This document shows positions 35,437 to 43,475 of a DNA stretch of 64,000 nt, piece after piece. How positions within the stretch are numbered: the stretch's first letter is position 1; each line of letters begins with the position of its first letter. The DNA is from Cytobacillus sp. IB215665 (GTDB taxonomy: Bacteria > Bacillota > Bacilli > Bacillales > SM2101). The translations under genes and the position numbers were made by a program. The notes beneath the pieces are model-generated. The model ran no database searches. It was not told the DNA's origin and was given only the letters and a program-made list of their open reading frames with translations. The DNA lies in assembly GCF_033963835.1 (NCBI RefSeq), contig NZ_JAXBME010000005.1, positions 124,001 to 188,000 on the forward strand, written 5' to 3'.

Positions 35437-36012
35437 TTACAACTCCTGTTCCATTAGCTTGTTTCCTTTACCTTGATAAAATGCTACTGTTTCTGCACTT
35501 ACTTCACCAATCATTTTTTTCAGCTCAATTGCAAAATCTACATAAGCATGTCCTTGTGCTGTTAGGATATTATTTTCTCTAACTGTAGGTTGATAACGAT
35601 AATAGTCTTCATCAAAACAACCTAAAAAATCTCTTTGTACTTTTTATAAAGTGACGGTATAAGGTTTATGATGTAAAACTTGCGCTTTTGGCAAAATAAA
35701 CACACCACTGCATATAGCAGCTGTCGCCTTACCTTGTGCTACAAAATGATTGACCCATTCAAATAAATCATGTGCATCAGCGATCGATTTTAAATCTCCC
35801 CCAGGAATGATGAGTACATCATAATTATTAATATTAATGTCCTTAATAGTGAAGTCTGGAATTGTTGTTAATCCAGCCTCTGATTTACATGGAGTTCTTT
35901 CAAGTCCAAATGTATGTTACTCATGAGTGCTTTTTAACATAGAAATGGCAGACGCTATTTCGAATTCACAATATCCTTCAAAAAGTAATAATAGTGCTTT
36001 TTTTCTTGCCAT
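35437..36012 (-). pseudogene. DJ-1/PfpI family gene broken by two in-frame stop codons
   Basis: From ATG 36012 to TAA 35437 the frame is intact over 192 codons apart from two nonsense codons: TAA at 35919-35917 (codon 32) and TAA at 35646-35644 (codon 123). The conceptual protein is a complete DJ-1/PfpI domain: KKALLLLFEGYCEFEIASAI, YDVLIIPGGDLKSI, then the nucleophile elbow AAICSGVFIL with its Cys. There is no frameshift. A family member of this type would be a small stress-related or glyoxalase-like enzyme; this copy is dead unless the stops are suppressed or are sequencing errors. Confidence 0.85.
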
Positions 36013-36170
36013 AAATTGCATGCCTCCTCTGATAAATATAAATTCGCCAATAATTTCATAAATCCTATATTTTTGATTGTAGATTTTTGTAGAAAGACGG
36101 ATAAACAGTTGAAATTGCCTCGAAAGTATGAGGGTTTGAACCATAAACAGTAAGAAATGGATAATTCCAA

Positions 36171-36210
36171 ATAAAAAAGCAGCAAAAGAAGCATGCTTCT
36201 TTTGTTGCTT
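36171..36210 (-). terminator. Terminator of the 47-residue membrane protein gene
   Basis: Read on the minus strand, AGCAACAAAAGAAG pairs with CTTCTTTTGCTGCT around a CATG turn and is followed by TTTTTTATTT. Confidence 0.85.
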
Positions 36211-36224
36211 AACTTGTGCGTGAT

Positions 36225-36368
36225 TTATTGTTTTTTGTCATCCGGGATTGGATCAATAATCGTTGCATCTTCTGAGTTAAGTGACACTTTTAGAAAATAA
36301 ATATAAACACCTAGAGTTGAGAATAGAATGATTAAGAAACCAACCGTTTTTAGCCAAAGAGCCACCAT
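36225..36368 (-). CDS. Small single-pass membrane protein, unknown
   Basis: Encodes about 47 residues: one membrane helix (VGFLIILFSTLGVYIYFL) and an acidic tail ending IPDDKKQ. AAAGGGGGG is spaced correctly for ATG 36368; ATG 36374 is too close and the longer frame to 36419 crosses the hairpin region. It has its own terminator at 36171, and the hairpin at 36415 insulates it upstream. No family recognised. Confidence 0.6.
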   Translation of the reverse strand: MVALWLKTVGFLIILFSTLGVYIYFLKVSLNSEDATIIDPIPDDKKQ

Positions 36369-36414
36369 GCCCATCCCCCCTTTGTACACTACTATGCTAA
36401 CGTGTACAAAAACA

Positions 36415-36458
36415 TTCATAGGGCATTGATGTGTACAAAAGCTTCAATGCCCTATGAA
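36415..36458 (-). terminator. Perfect 15-bp hairpin, probable minus-strand terminator
   Basis: TTCATAGGGCATTGA (36415-36429) and TCAATGCCCTATGAA (36444-36458) are perfect inverted arms. On the minus strand the stem is followed by TGTTTTTG. GTGTACAAA occurs within the loop and again on the left flank. Confidence 0.75.
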
Positions 36459-36623
36459 ATAAAGCTAGAAACGATTATTAGATTGTAAGAGTGGATGGAT
36501 ATATTTTTTATCTGAAGTCGACGATCATAGTTTGTACAATCTTCTCGTCTATAAAAACAATGCTGTGTTATCTATATTGTGGGGGAGTATCCATATTGAG
36601 AGCGGTATAGGTATGTAGGAAAC

Positions 36624-36660
36624 AAATAGTAAAGCAGTAATCCTTATTGCTTTACTATTT
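36624..36660 (-). terminator. Terminator of the yfkK gene
   Basis: AAATAGTAAAGCA (36624-36636) and TGCTTTACTATTT (36648-36660) form a perfect 13-bp stem 21 bases past the minus-strand stop codon, followed by GTTTCC on that strand. Confidence 0.7.
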
Positions 36661-36681
36661 GTGCAAAACTGGCTGTTATCA

Positions 36682-36909
36682 TTAAGCCTTTCTCAGGTTA
36701 CCTAATTCTTCAACGATGGCTTGCATTTCATTAGGGCTGAATGAATTTTTTTTCATGACAAGCTCGTAAATCTCCTTAAGCTCCTCATACATTTCTTCGT
36801 CAAAATGGGATGACTTAATTGCCCCTAAATTAAGTACATTCAATTTTTCTTTAATTTGTTCAATCATATAGTTCACATTATCTACTGATTTTTGAGATAA
36901 ATTCATCAT
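36682..36909 (-). CDS. yfkK: DUF1128/UPF0435 protein YfkK
   Basis: Encodes 75 residues, all helical and charged: [20 protein letters not shown] at the start, then [19 protein letters not shown] and [15 protein letters not shown]. This is the UPF0435 pattern of B. subtilis YfkK, a small cytoplasmic protein of unknown function. It is divergent from yfkJ, as in B. subtilis, but here two repeat elements have entered the intergenic region. AAAGGA precedes the doubled ATG (36909, 36906). Confidence 0.9.
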   Translation of the reverse strand: MMNLSQKSVDNVNYMIEQIKEKLNVLNLGAIKSSHFDEEMYEELKEIYELVMKKNSFSPNEMQAIVEELGNLRKA

Positions 36910-37058
36910 GTCATCCTTTCAAAAATTACTATTGATATTATTGTAACATGTTTAACATAGGTAGGTGGCTTTAATTGTTTTTGGCCTACAGCTAATGCAT
37001 TTTTAAATAAAATCCTGTTCGTACTAAAGAATTTTTGACATCTTCTCTTTTTTAAAAG

Positions 37059-37218
37059 GGTTCTTTTCATAAACTATGTTTTGCATATTTCACTTACTTT
37101 GAGTAACTGACGTGTAAAATAAGAATTTTATATTGGCGAAGAAAAGCTGTCCCGAACGTTAGTTATTTTCATTTTTAGCTCTTATTACGCAAAGCAACAA
37201 TTACTTCAAAAACAGCCT
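37059..37218 (+). mobile_element. MITE-like repeat, direct copy (first of a tandem pair)
   Basis: The left end GGTTCTTTTCATAAACTATG, a core GAAAAGCTGTCCCGAACGTT, and the right end GCAACAATTACTTCAAAAACAGCC. It resembles the copy at 50290 in the segment GAGTAACTGA. A second copy begins nine bases later. Confidence 0.75.
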
Positions 37219-37226
37219 GTACAAAG

Positions 37227-37340
37227 GCTCTTTTCGTAAACTTTGTTGCTCTTCACTTACTCGAGGAAAAGATGCCTCGAATGATGGTTATAATCTGTTT
37301 AGCTCTTACTACTGAAAGTAACAACTGGTACAATAACAGC
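37227..37340 (+). mobile_element. MITE-like repeat, direct copy (second of a tandem pair, shortened)
   Basis: A perfect left end GGCTCTTTTCGTAAACTTTG, a core GAAAAGATGCCTCGAATG, and a right end that decays to ACAATAACAGC. About 40 bases between left end and core are missing. The two copies sit between yfkK and yfkJ. Confidence 0.75.
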
Positions 37341-37543
37341 TTTTTACAATGATAAAGCAATACAAAATGCCCCTTCTTATTTAGATAAGCATTGAAAAAT
37401 ATACCATTATAAATACTTTGTAAGGAAGAATAATTTTATATGAGCATTATAAATGAAACAAGAGTGACATTTTAAATTCTGTCTTTCATATCAAATCATA
37501 TTTTGCTTATAATGGAGATGGAAAGATAAAGGAGTTGGAAAAC

Positions 37544-38014
37544 ATGATTCGAGTTTTATTTGTATGTTTAGGTAATATTTGTCGCTCGCCAATGGCAGAG
37601 GCTGTGTTCCGAGAAATAGTTAGCAAACAAGGTCTTGGTGATAAAATAACAATAGATTCTGCGGGCACTGGAAATTGGCACATAGGTAAGCCACCTCACG
37701 AAGGTACACAAGAGATCCTAACAGGTAAGGGGATTCCTTTCGAAGGTCTGAAAGCACGGCAGGTTGTTGAAAATGATTTAGAGAATTTTGATTATATTAT
37801 CGGTATGGACTCTCAAAATATTGGAAACCTCCATAAGATGGCAGGGTACAATAAAACAGGTTTTATTGGAAGACTTCTTGATCTTGTTCCTGAAAGTGAT
37901 GTAGATGATGTGCCAGACCCATATTTTACTGGGAATTTTGAAGAAGTATATGATTTAGTTGTCAAAGGCTGTGAGAATTTACTACAGATGATAAAAAATA
38001 AACATAATATTTAA
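37544..38014 (+). CDS. yfkJ: Low molecular weight protein-tyrosine-phosphatase YfkJ
   Basis: Encodes about 156 residues. The phosphate-binding loop VCLGNICRSPMAEA (CxxxxxR) is at the N-terminus, DSAGTGNWHIG follows, and the general acid is in DPYF near residue 128. It dephosphorylates protein tyrosine residues, with a stress-resistance role in B. subtilis. AAAGGAG at 37529 fits ATG 37544; TTG 37535 is too close. First gene of a yfkJ-yfkI-yfkH run. Confidence 0.93.
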   Translation: MIRVLFVCLGNICRSPMAEAVFREIVSKQGLGDKITIDSAGTGNWHIGKPPHEGTQEILTGKGIPFEGLKARQVVENDLENFDYIIGMDSQNIGNLHKMAGYNKTGFIGRLLDLVPESDVDDVPDPYFTGNFEEVYDLVVKGCENLLQMIKNKHNI

Positions 38015-38041
38015 ATGGTGTAATAAAAGGGAGAGGTGAGC

Positions 38042-38368
38042 ATGTCAGCGAATAATTTGTTCAAAGGAATGATGGCAGGAGCTTTTGTAGGTGGAGCAAT
38101 TGCAATGCTAAACAAAGAAACAAGGAAAGAAGTTGTTACACAAGGAAGAAAAGCAGTGCATGCAACAGGAGAATTTCTAAAAGATCCTGCTACATTAGCA
38201 GTAAAAATTAAAGATCAAATACATACAGTGAGGACAACGATTGAAGAAATAGAAGAAGATGTATCGTTTGTTACGACTAAAGCCCATGAATTAAAACAAT
38301 CAACTCCTCAAATGATAGAGGTAGTGAAGGATACGAAAGAGAAAGTTTTTAAAGATATGGAAGGATAA
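38042..38368 (+). CDS. yfkI: YtxH-domain protein YfkI
   Basis: Encodes about 108 residues: a glycine-rich membrane-associated N-terminus (KGMMAGAFVGGAIAML) followed by a long charged helical region (KDPATLAVKIKDQIHTVRTTIEEIEEDV). The YtxH-type gas-vesicle/stress family has this layout. Its position between yfkJ and yfkH is as in B. subtilis. ATG 38042 follows GAGAGGTGA; GTG 38036 is part of that site. Confidence 0.8.
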   Translation: MSANNLFKGMMAGAFVGGAIAMLNKETRKEVVTQGRKAVHATGEFLKDPATLAVKIKDQIHTVRTTIEEIEEDVSFVTTKAHELKQSTPQMIEVVKDTKEKVFKDMEG

Positions 38369-38381
38369 GTGGGTGTTCTAG

Positions 38382-39224
38382 ATGGAGACTAAGCGGAGAA
38401 TGAGTGTCGTCTTCTTTGTTAAGGAGCTTTTTAGGCGGTTTAATGATGATGATGTTATAGGTTTATCTGCTGAGTTGGCCTATTTTTTCTTGCTTTCATT
38501 GTTTCCTTTTTTAATTTTTTTAGTGACCTTACTTGCTTATTTACCTGTTTCACAAGAAGATGTTATGGAAGTATTTCAACAATTTGCTCCAGGTGAAACA
38601 CTTGAAATGATTGAAGCAAATTTAAAGCTTATCGTAGGTTCGCAAAATAGCACACTTCTTTCATTTGGAATTATCGGGACAATATGGACAGCATCGATCG
38701 GGATGAATGCGGTCGTGAGAGCTTTTAACCGTGCGTATGAAGTGAATGAAAGTAGATCACCTCTCGTCGCTAGAGGTGTGTCGATTTTATTAACATTTGC
38801 TATGATTTTTGTAATTGTTGTTGCGTTATTACTACCTGTGTTTGGACAAAAAATTGGCTTGTTTATTTCAGCATCATTTGGATTTTCTATAGAATTTATG
38901 AATGCATGGAATGCGGTAAGGTGGATTCTGAGCTCTATTATCTTATTGGTTGTATTTTCTTTTCTTTATTTCATTGCACCTAATAAACGCTTGAAAATGA
39001 AGGAAGTTACAAGCGGGGCTATTTTTGCGACGGTTGGGTGGATTATTGTCTCTGTAGCTTTTTCTTATTACGTAGATAGTTTTGGCAATTACAGTTCCAC
39101 GTATGGTAGTCTCGGCGGAATAATTGTATTAATGATATGGTTCTACTTAACTGGGATGACTATTATCGTGGGTGGAGAAATTAATGCGATCATTAATTGT
39201 CGTAGAATTGATTGTGATGAGTAA
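38382..39224 (+). CDS. yfkH: YihY/BrkB family inner membrane protein YfkH
   Basis: Encodes 280 residues with six membrane helices. Family landmarks are LSAELAYFFLLSLFPFLIFLV near residue 30, the WTASIGMNAVVRAFNRAYE segment, and YGSLGGIIVLMIWFYLTG near the C-terminus. Formerly called RNase BN by mistake; the true function is unknown. It begins 13 bases after yfkI. The ribosome binding site before ATG 38382 is weak (GTGGGTG). Confidence 0.9.
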   Translation: METKRRMSVVFFVKELFRRFNDDDVIGLSAELAYFFLLSLFPFLIFLVTLLAYLPVSQEDVMEVFQQFAPGETLEMIEANLKLIVGSQNSTLLSFGIIGTIWTASIGMNAVVRAFNRAYEVNESRSPLVARGVSILLTFAMIFVIVVALLLPVFGQKIGLFISASFGFSIEFMNAWNAVRWILSSIILLVVFSFLYFIAPNKRLKMKEVTSGAIFATVGWIIVSVAFSYYVDSFGNYSSTYGSLGGIIVLMIWFYLTGMTIIVGGEINAIINCRRIDCDE

Positions 39225-39321
39225 TGGCTATCTTCTATAATTTACTATTATGGTTAGGGAAAAACAAGCCATATTAATTGATGATAAGTTTCTTATCATC
39301 TTGAGTTAGGAGGATTAAGTA

Positions 39322-39435
39322 ATGACGAAAAAAACGAAAAAAGATGGAGATACAAAGCAAAAAAATCAACAAGCTGGATCAAACCCTAAGCATAAAACAA
39401 GCAGCAGTGCTAATGGCACAAACGGTTATCATTAA
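39322..39435 (+). CDS. Small hydrophilic protein of 37 residues, unknown
   Basis: TAGGAGGATTAAGTA gives a strong ribosome binding site before ATG 39322. The product is lysine-, glutamine- and serine-rich (MTKKTKKDGDTKQ at the start, TNGYH at the end) with no hydrophobic segment, the style of small spore or cytoplasmic peptides, but it does not match any small acid-soluble spore protein recognised here. A hairpin GATGATAAG/CTTATCATC (39280-39300) lies just upstream. Confidence 0.55.
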   Translation: MTKKTKKDGDTKQKNQQAGSNPKHKTSSSANGTNGYH

Positions 39436-39552
39436 CGAGAAAAGCGGAAGTATCTTGTTGCTTCTGGACAAGCAGTAGAGCAAATGCATCTGATGCTTTT
39501 ATGCCATCGGATGTATTGCTAAGTGGTTCAGCAGTTACAAAAAAAGACAAAC

Positions 39553-39595
39553 AAAAGGGTCTTGAATATACAACATTCAATGCCCTTTTACTTTT
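39553..39595. terminator. Bidirectional terminator
   Basis: AAAAGGG (39553-39559) pairs with CCCTTTT (39583-39589), with TTGAAT/ATTCAA extending the stem. T-rich tracts follow on both strands. It ends the minus-strand P-type ATPase gene and plus-strand reading. Confidence 0.85.
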
Positions 39596-39596
39596 G

Positions 39597-41546
39597 TTAC
39601 GCCTTTAGCAACCGCAGGCCGTTTAAGATAACTAATATTGTGCTTCCTTCGTGTCCGATTACACCAAGTGGTAAATTAACAACTTGGAGGAAGTTTGACA
39701 AAATTAATAGTGAAATAACTACGATTGAAAAAATGATATTGTGCTTTACGATACGATTCATTTTTTGCGATAGCTTGATTGTTTCCGCAATTTTTGACAG
39801 GTCGTTTTTCATGAGAACGACGTCTGCTGTTTCTAATGCGACATCTGTGCCTTCTCCCATAGCTACACCAACGTTTGCTGTAGCTAATGCCGGTGCGTCG
39901 TTGATTCCATCACCAACCATTGCTACATTGTTATATTTGTTTTTAAGTTGCTTTAAGTGTTCAACTTTCGCTTCTGGTAGACATCCAGCGATATAGTGAT
40001 TTACCTGACATTCTTCTGCAATGGCCTTTGCCGTTTGTTCTCCATCTCCTGTTAACATTATCGTTTGAATACCAAGTGCTTTAAGACTTTGAATTGCTTT
40101 AATCGATTCGGCACGAACGGCGTCCTTTAGTGCAATAATTGCAGCGATTCCGTTAGAATCAGCTATAAAAACGACTGTATTGCCTTCGTCAGCCAATTGA
40201 TTGGCAATACCACCGTGGAATTGTTCTGCTAATTTGCTGCCAACGAAGTCAGCTTTGCCAATTTTCCACATTTGGTTATTGTACACACCTTGTACGCCCC
40301 AACCTGCAACATCCTCTAAGCTATCAGGTTGACTAAGTGTACATTTATAAGTGCTTCTTGCGTAAGATACAATGGCTTGAGCTAGCGGATGGCTTGAATG
40401 ACTTTCCAATGAAGCAGCTGCTGTAATTACATCCTCATGAAATAGACCATCTCGCACGAGTACTTTTGTTACAGTAGGTTTACCTCTCGTAAGTGTTCCT
40501 GTTTTATCAAAAGCAATTGCCTTGACCTCACTAAGTTTTTCTAAGTGAACGCCACCCTTGAATAAAATGCCCTTTTTTGCGCCATTTGAAATGGCAGATA
40601 GTGTAGCGGGCATGATCGATGCAACGAGTGCACATGGCGAAGCCACAACTAATAAGATCATTGCTCGATAAAATGTTTCAGTCCAGCTCCAATTAAATAA
40701 ATAATGGGGTGCAAACATCATGATTAATACAGTGATTAACACAATTTTTACATATGTTCCTTCATACTTTTCAATAAAAAGCTGTGAAGGCGATTTTTCA
40801 CTTTGTGCTGATTGAACAAGTCGAATGATTTTCTGAAATAAAGTATCTTCACTATGTTTGGTCATTTTTACAAGGATGGCACCACGTAAGTTGACTGTCC
40901 CAGCAAATACTTCGTCCCCGATATCCTTCGAAACAGGAATCGATTCACCAGTGATGGTAGCTTGATCAATGGACGTTTGCCCTTTTAGAACCTCTCCGTC
41001 AATTGGTATTCTATCACCAGGCTTAATTAAAATCGTATCACCAATTTGTAGTTCTGAGATGTGAACAGTTTTTTCTGAATCACCCACTAGTAATATCGCT
41101 TCTTCAGGCTGTAAATCCATTAAGGACGAAATCTCTCGATTACTTCTGTTCATCGTATATGTTTCTAATGCTCCACTAAGTGAGAATATGAAAATTAATA
41201 CTGCGCCCTCCCACCAATAACCAATTGAAGCTGATCCGATAGCAGCAAAAACCATGAGCATTTCAACGTTCAACTCGCGGTTTTTAATGGTTTCTTCTAT
41301 ACCCTCTTTAGCTTTCGCAAAACCACCAATAAGAAACGCTAATATATATAAGGAAACTGAGAATGTTGGAATACTAAGTTTATCCATTAGCCATGCAACA
41401 AAAATGAGAACACCGGAGCTTAAAGCTGCAATTAATTCAATATGTGTTTGCAGTTTGTTAATAAATGTTTCAGTATGATCAGTTTTACACTCGATGTAAG
41501 TTGATTGGGTATTATCTTCTATTACTGCCTTTCCACTTGTTTCCAT
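39597..41546 (-). CDS. P1B-4-type metal efflux ATPase (PfeT/ZosA-like)
   Basis: Encodes 649 residues with no N-terminal metal-binding domain. Motifs in order: TGES (actuator), the membrane metal site SPCALVASIMPA (SPC rather than CPC), DKTGTLTRGKPT (phosphorylated Asp), SSHPLAQAI, GDGINDAPALATANVGVAMG, and a C-terminal HEGSTILVILNGLRLL. The SPC motif and short N-terminus match the Fe(II)/Co(II) branch, including B. subtilis PfeT, which is controlled by PerR. A Per-box-like site at 41645 supports that. AGGAGGAG precedes ATG 41546. It lies inside the yfk block, unlike in B. subtilis. Confidence 0.88.
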   Translation of the reverse strand: METSGKAVIEDNTQSTYIECKTDHTETFINKLQTHIELIAALSSGVLIFVAWLMDKLSIPTFSVSLYILAFLIGGFAKAKEGIEETIKNRELNVEMLMVFAAIGSASIGYWWEGAVLIFIFSLSGALETYTMNRSNREISSLMDLQPEEAILLVGDSEKTVHISELQIGDTILIKPGDRIPIDGEVLKGQTSIDQATITGESIPVSKDIGDEVFAGTVNLRGAILVKMTKHSEDTLFQKIIRLVQSAQSEKSPSQLFIEKYEGTYVKIVLITVLIMMFAPHYLFNWSWTETFYRAMILLVVASPCALVASIMPATLSAISNGAKKGILFKGGVHLEKLSEVKAIAFDKTGTLTRGKPTVTKVLVRDGLFHEDVITAAASLESHSSHPLAQAIVSYARSTYKCTLSQPDSLEDVAGWGVQGVYNNQMWKIGKADFVGSKLAEQFHGGIANQLADEGNTVVFIADSNGIAAIIALKDAVRAESIKAIQSLKALGIQTIMLTGDGEQTAKAIAEECQVNHYIAGCLPEAKVEHLKQLKNKYNNVAMVGDGINDAPALATANVGVAMGEGTDVALETADVVLMKNDLSKIAETIKLSQKMNRIVKHNIIFSIVVISLLILSNFLQVVNLPLGVIGHEGSTILVILNGLRLLKA

Positions 41547-41644
41547 AAAATCTCTCCTCCTAATTATCTAATTGAGAAAAGGAATCAAAATCAATATCCC
41601 AATAAAATGACGAAAGCTGCCATCTATAGGGATAGCAGCACTCT

Positions 41645-41659
41645 TTATAATAATTTTAA
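41645..41659. promoter_or_regulatory. Per-box-like operator upstream of the metal ATPase
   Basis: TTATAATAATTTTAA agrees with the PerR consensus TTATAATnATTATAA at all but one defined position. It lies about 100 bases upstream of the ATPase start codon. Because PerR controls the pfeT gene in B. subtilis, iron- and peroxide-dependent control is a reasonable inference. The AT-rich context raises the chance of a random match. Confidence 0.6.
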
Positions 41660-41815
41660 TTAAATATTTATTATATTTCTTATTTAATACTCTACCATAC
41701 TATATGCATTAAGGAAAGAATATTGTGCTTAAAAAGCTCAAAATACTTGTATAAAATTTTAGATTAGATTATAACTAGGTAAGTGTACTTTAAAGGATCA
41801 AGGAGATGTATTGAT

Positions 41816-42763
41816 TTGACAGCAGAACGTTTTTTTTCTCATAAATTAGGGATGATCGCTGCGGCAGCTGCAGCGACATTTTTGTGGGGGAGTGCTTTCC
41901 CATTCATTAAGCTTAGTTATGAAGAATTGAACATTCAACCTAATGAGATTGGTGAACAAATTTTATTCGCTGGTTACCGATTCATTTTGGCTTCATTAAT
42001 GATTATGGTTTTTTACGTATTTATAAAACGAAATATCTTTTTGAAAAAGAGTACAATTAAGCCACTAGTTCATATTGGTTTGTATCAGACATTTTTCCAA
42101 TATGTTTTGTTTTATATAGGATTAAGCTATTCAACGGGCATACAAGGGTCAATAATTGCAGGGACTACATCATTATTTCAAATGATATTTGCACATTTTA
42201 TGTATAATGATGATTCATTAAATAGAAAAAAGGTAGTAGGGGTACTAGTTGGATTTACAGGTGTCATTTTAATAAATATAACTAGAGGTTCCTTTTCTTT
42301 TTCATTCGGCTTAGGTGAATTATTATTACTTCTTGCAATGGTTTCAGGTGCTTTTGGGAATTTAAAAGCGAGAAATGGCAGTTTTAGTATGGATGTTGGC
42401 TATTTAACAGCTTATCAAATGTTATTTGGATCGTTTGGTTTATTAGCTGTCGGGATGGTAATGGCAGGTATATTTCCATTTGAGTTTACAGTTAAGTCAT
42501 TGTTCCTCTTGCTGTATTTAGCATTTTTATCTGCAGCTGGTTTTGTGCTTTGGAATAATGTCATGAAATATAATCAAGTCGGCAAGGTATCGATGTTCTT
42601 ATTTCTTGTCCCTGTATTCGGTGTAATATTATCTAGTATACTATTACAAGAATCGATTCACTTTTTCGTTGTATTTGGATTGTTGTTTGTTACATCAGGA
42701 ATTATTATCGTGAATCGACCTGATAGGAAGCGGCTAAAAAAGGTGAATGATCAAGTAAGTTAA
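41816..42763 (+). CDS. EamA/DMT family permease
   Basis: Encodes about 315 residues with ten membrane helices in two EamA repeats. The first repeat shows FLWGSAFPFIKLSY and the second shows ASVSGAFGNLKARNG-type and FLVPVFGVILSSILLQE segments (the LVPV...E motif is typical). It would export or import a small metabolite. The start is a TTG at 41816 with AAGGAGATG upstream; the longer frame from 41783 runs through that site. Confidence 0.85.
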   Translation: MTAERFFSHKLGMIAAAAAATFLWGSAFPFIKLSYEELNIQPNEIGEQILFAGYRFILASLMIMVFYVFIKRNIFLKKSTIKPLVHIGLYQTFFQYVLFYIGLSYSTGIQGSIIAGTTSLFQMIFAHFMYNDDSLNRKKVVGVLVGFTGVILINITRGSFSFSFGLGELLLLLAMVSGAFGNLKARNGSFSMDVGYLTAYQMLFGSFGLLAVGMVMAGIFPFEFTVKSLFLLLYLAFLSAAGFVLWNNVMKYNQVGKVSMFLFLVPVFGVILSSILLQESIHFFVVFGLLFVTSGIIIVNRPDRKRLKKVNDQVS

Positions 42764-42835
42764 GCCATGTACTAATTTTTTTGGAGCGTTAGAAGACTGC
42801 CAACTATTGCGTGTTTTCAAAAGTACTAATATGCA

Positions 42836-42876
42836 AAAATACACCTCGATGTTTAGTTATCGAGGTGTATTTTTTA
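42836..42876. terminator. Terminator of the EamA gene
   Basis: AATACACCTCGAT and ATCGAGGTGTATT form a perfect 13-bp stem with an 8-base loop and a following run of T. A-rich sequence on the left makes it usable in both directions. Confidence 0.93.
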
Positions 42877-42974
42877 TAGTTAGACATGTTAATGGAATTT
42901 CGAATATAAATGGAATATTGTTAGTGGTTAAACACTTAATAAAACGAGGTATAGTGTTGATAAGCAGTAAACTA

Positions 42975-43121
42975 TTATTCAGCGATTTCTTCAAATTGGT
43001 AGTAAGTAGTATTATAAATATGCTCAATTTCAGCGTCTGTCATGTAGATTAAGTGATCTCTATCCATACCTTTCATTTTTTCAATGAACTCAATCATATT
43101 TTTTCTTTCTTGTCTACTCAT
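42975..43121 (-). CDS. Small BH0509-like protein
   Basis: AAAGGAGCGG precedes ATG 43121. The 48-residue product is helical and charged: MSRQERKNMIEFIEKMKGMD, then LIYMTDAEIEHIYNTTYYQFEE. This follows the pattern of the small Bacillus family called BH0509, as recalled from genome annotations; function unknown. On the minus strand, TATAAT near 43175 is a plausible -10 box. It is convergent to the EamA gene. Confidence 0.72.
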   Translation of the reverse strand: MSRQERKNMIEFIEKMKGMDRDHLIYMTDAEIEHIYNTTYYQFEEIAE

Positions 43122-43386
43122 TTATATCCGCTCCTTTTTTTGATCTGTTTTAATACAGTGTATTATCTTTGTTTGTATTATATAACAGTTTAGCGAAAAA
43201 GTGCAAACATTTTTTTGATTTTTTTGAAAATAAATTAGTCTAATGAAAGTCAGTTCAAAACTGTATATAAATTATGCGGTTTCTTTCTATACTTTTCAGC
43301 TGGACTAAAGGAGAACAGGAAGGGGAGTTTAGTTGACGATCGTTGTTAAATTTAGTATTTGATGCAACAAAAGCTTTGTTAAACAG
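43122..43386. other. Intergenic stretch, promoters only
   Basis: Contains the upstream region of the BH0509-like gene and an isolated GGAAGGGGAG at 43319 followed by a TTG with only nine codons. No gene is supported. Confidence 0.4.
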
Positions 43387-43415
43387 CTAAACCTCAACTA
43401 TATAAGTTGAGGTTT
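43387..43415 (-). terminator. Terminator after the yfkF gene
   Basis: TAAACCTCAACT and AGTTGAGGTTTA form a perfect 12-bp stem with a 5-base loop about 60 bases past the minus-strand stop codon. Both outer flanks are T-containing but not long T-runs. Confidence 0.75.
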
Positions 43416-43475
43416 AATTATTCTAGGTGTTGTCCCATGTCAATGCAGCAGAACAGAGACTCGTATCTAAAATAG

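Noticed and set aside
36415-36458. Possible transposon end because of the perfect 15-bp inverted repeat
   Set aside because: Arms are only 14 bases apart, a T-run follows on the minus strand, and no second copy was seen; a terminator is simpler.
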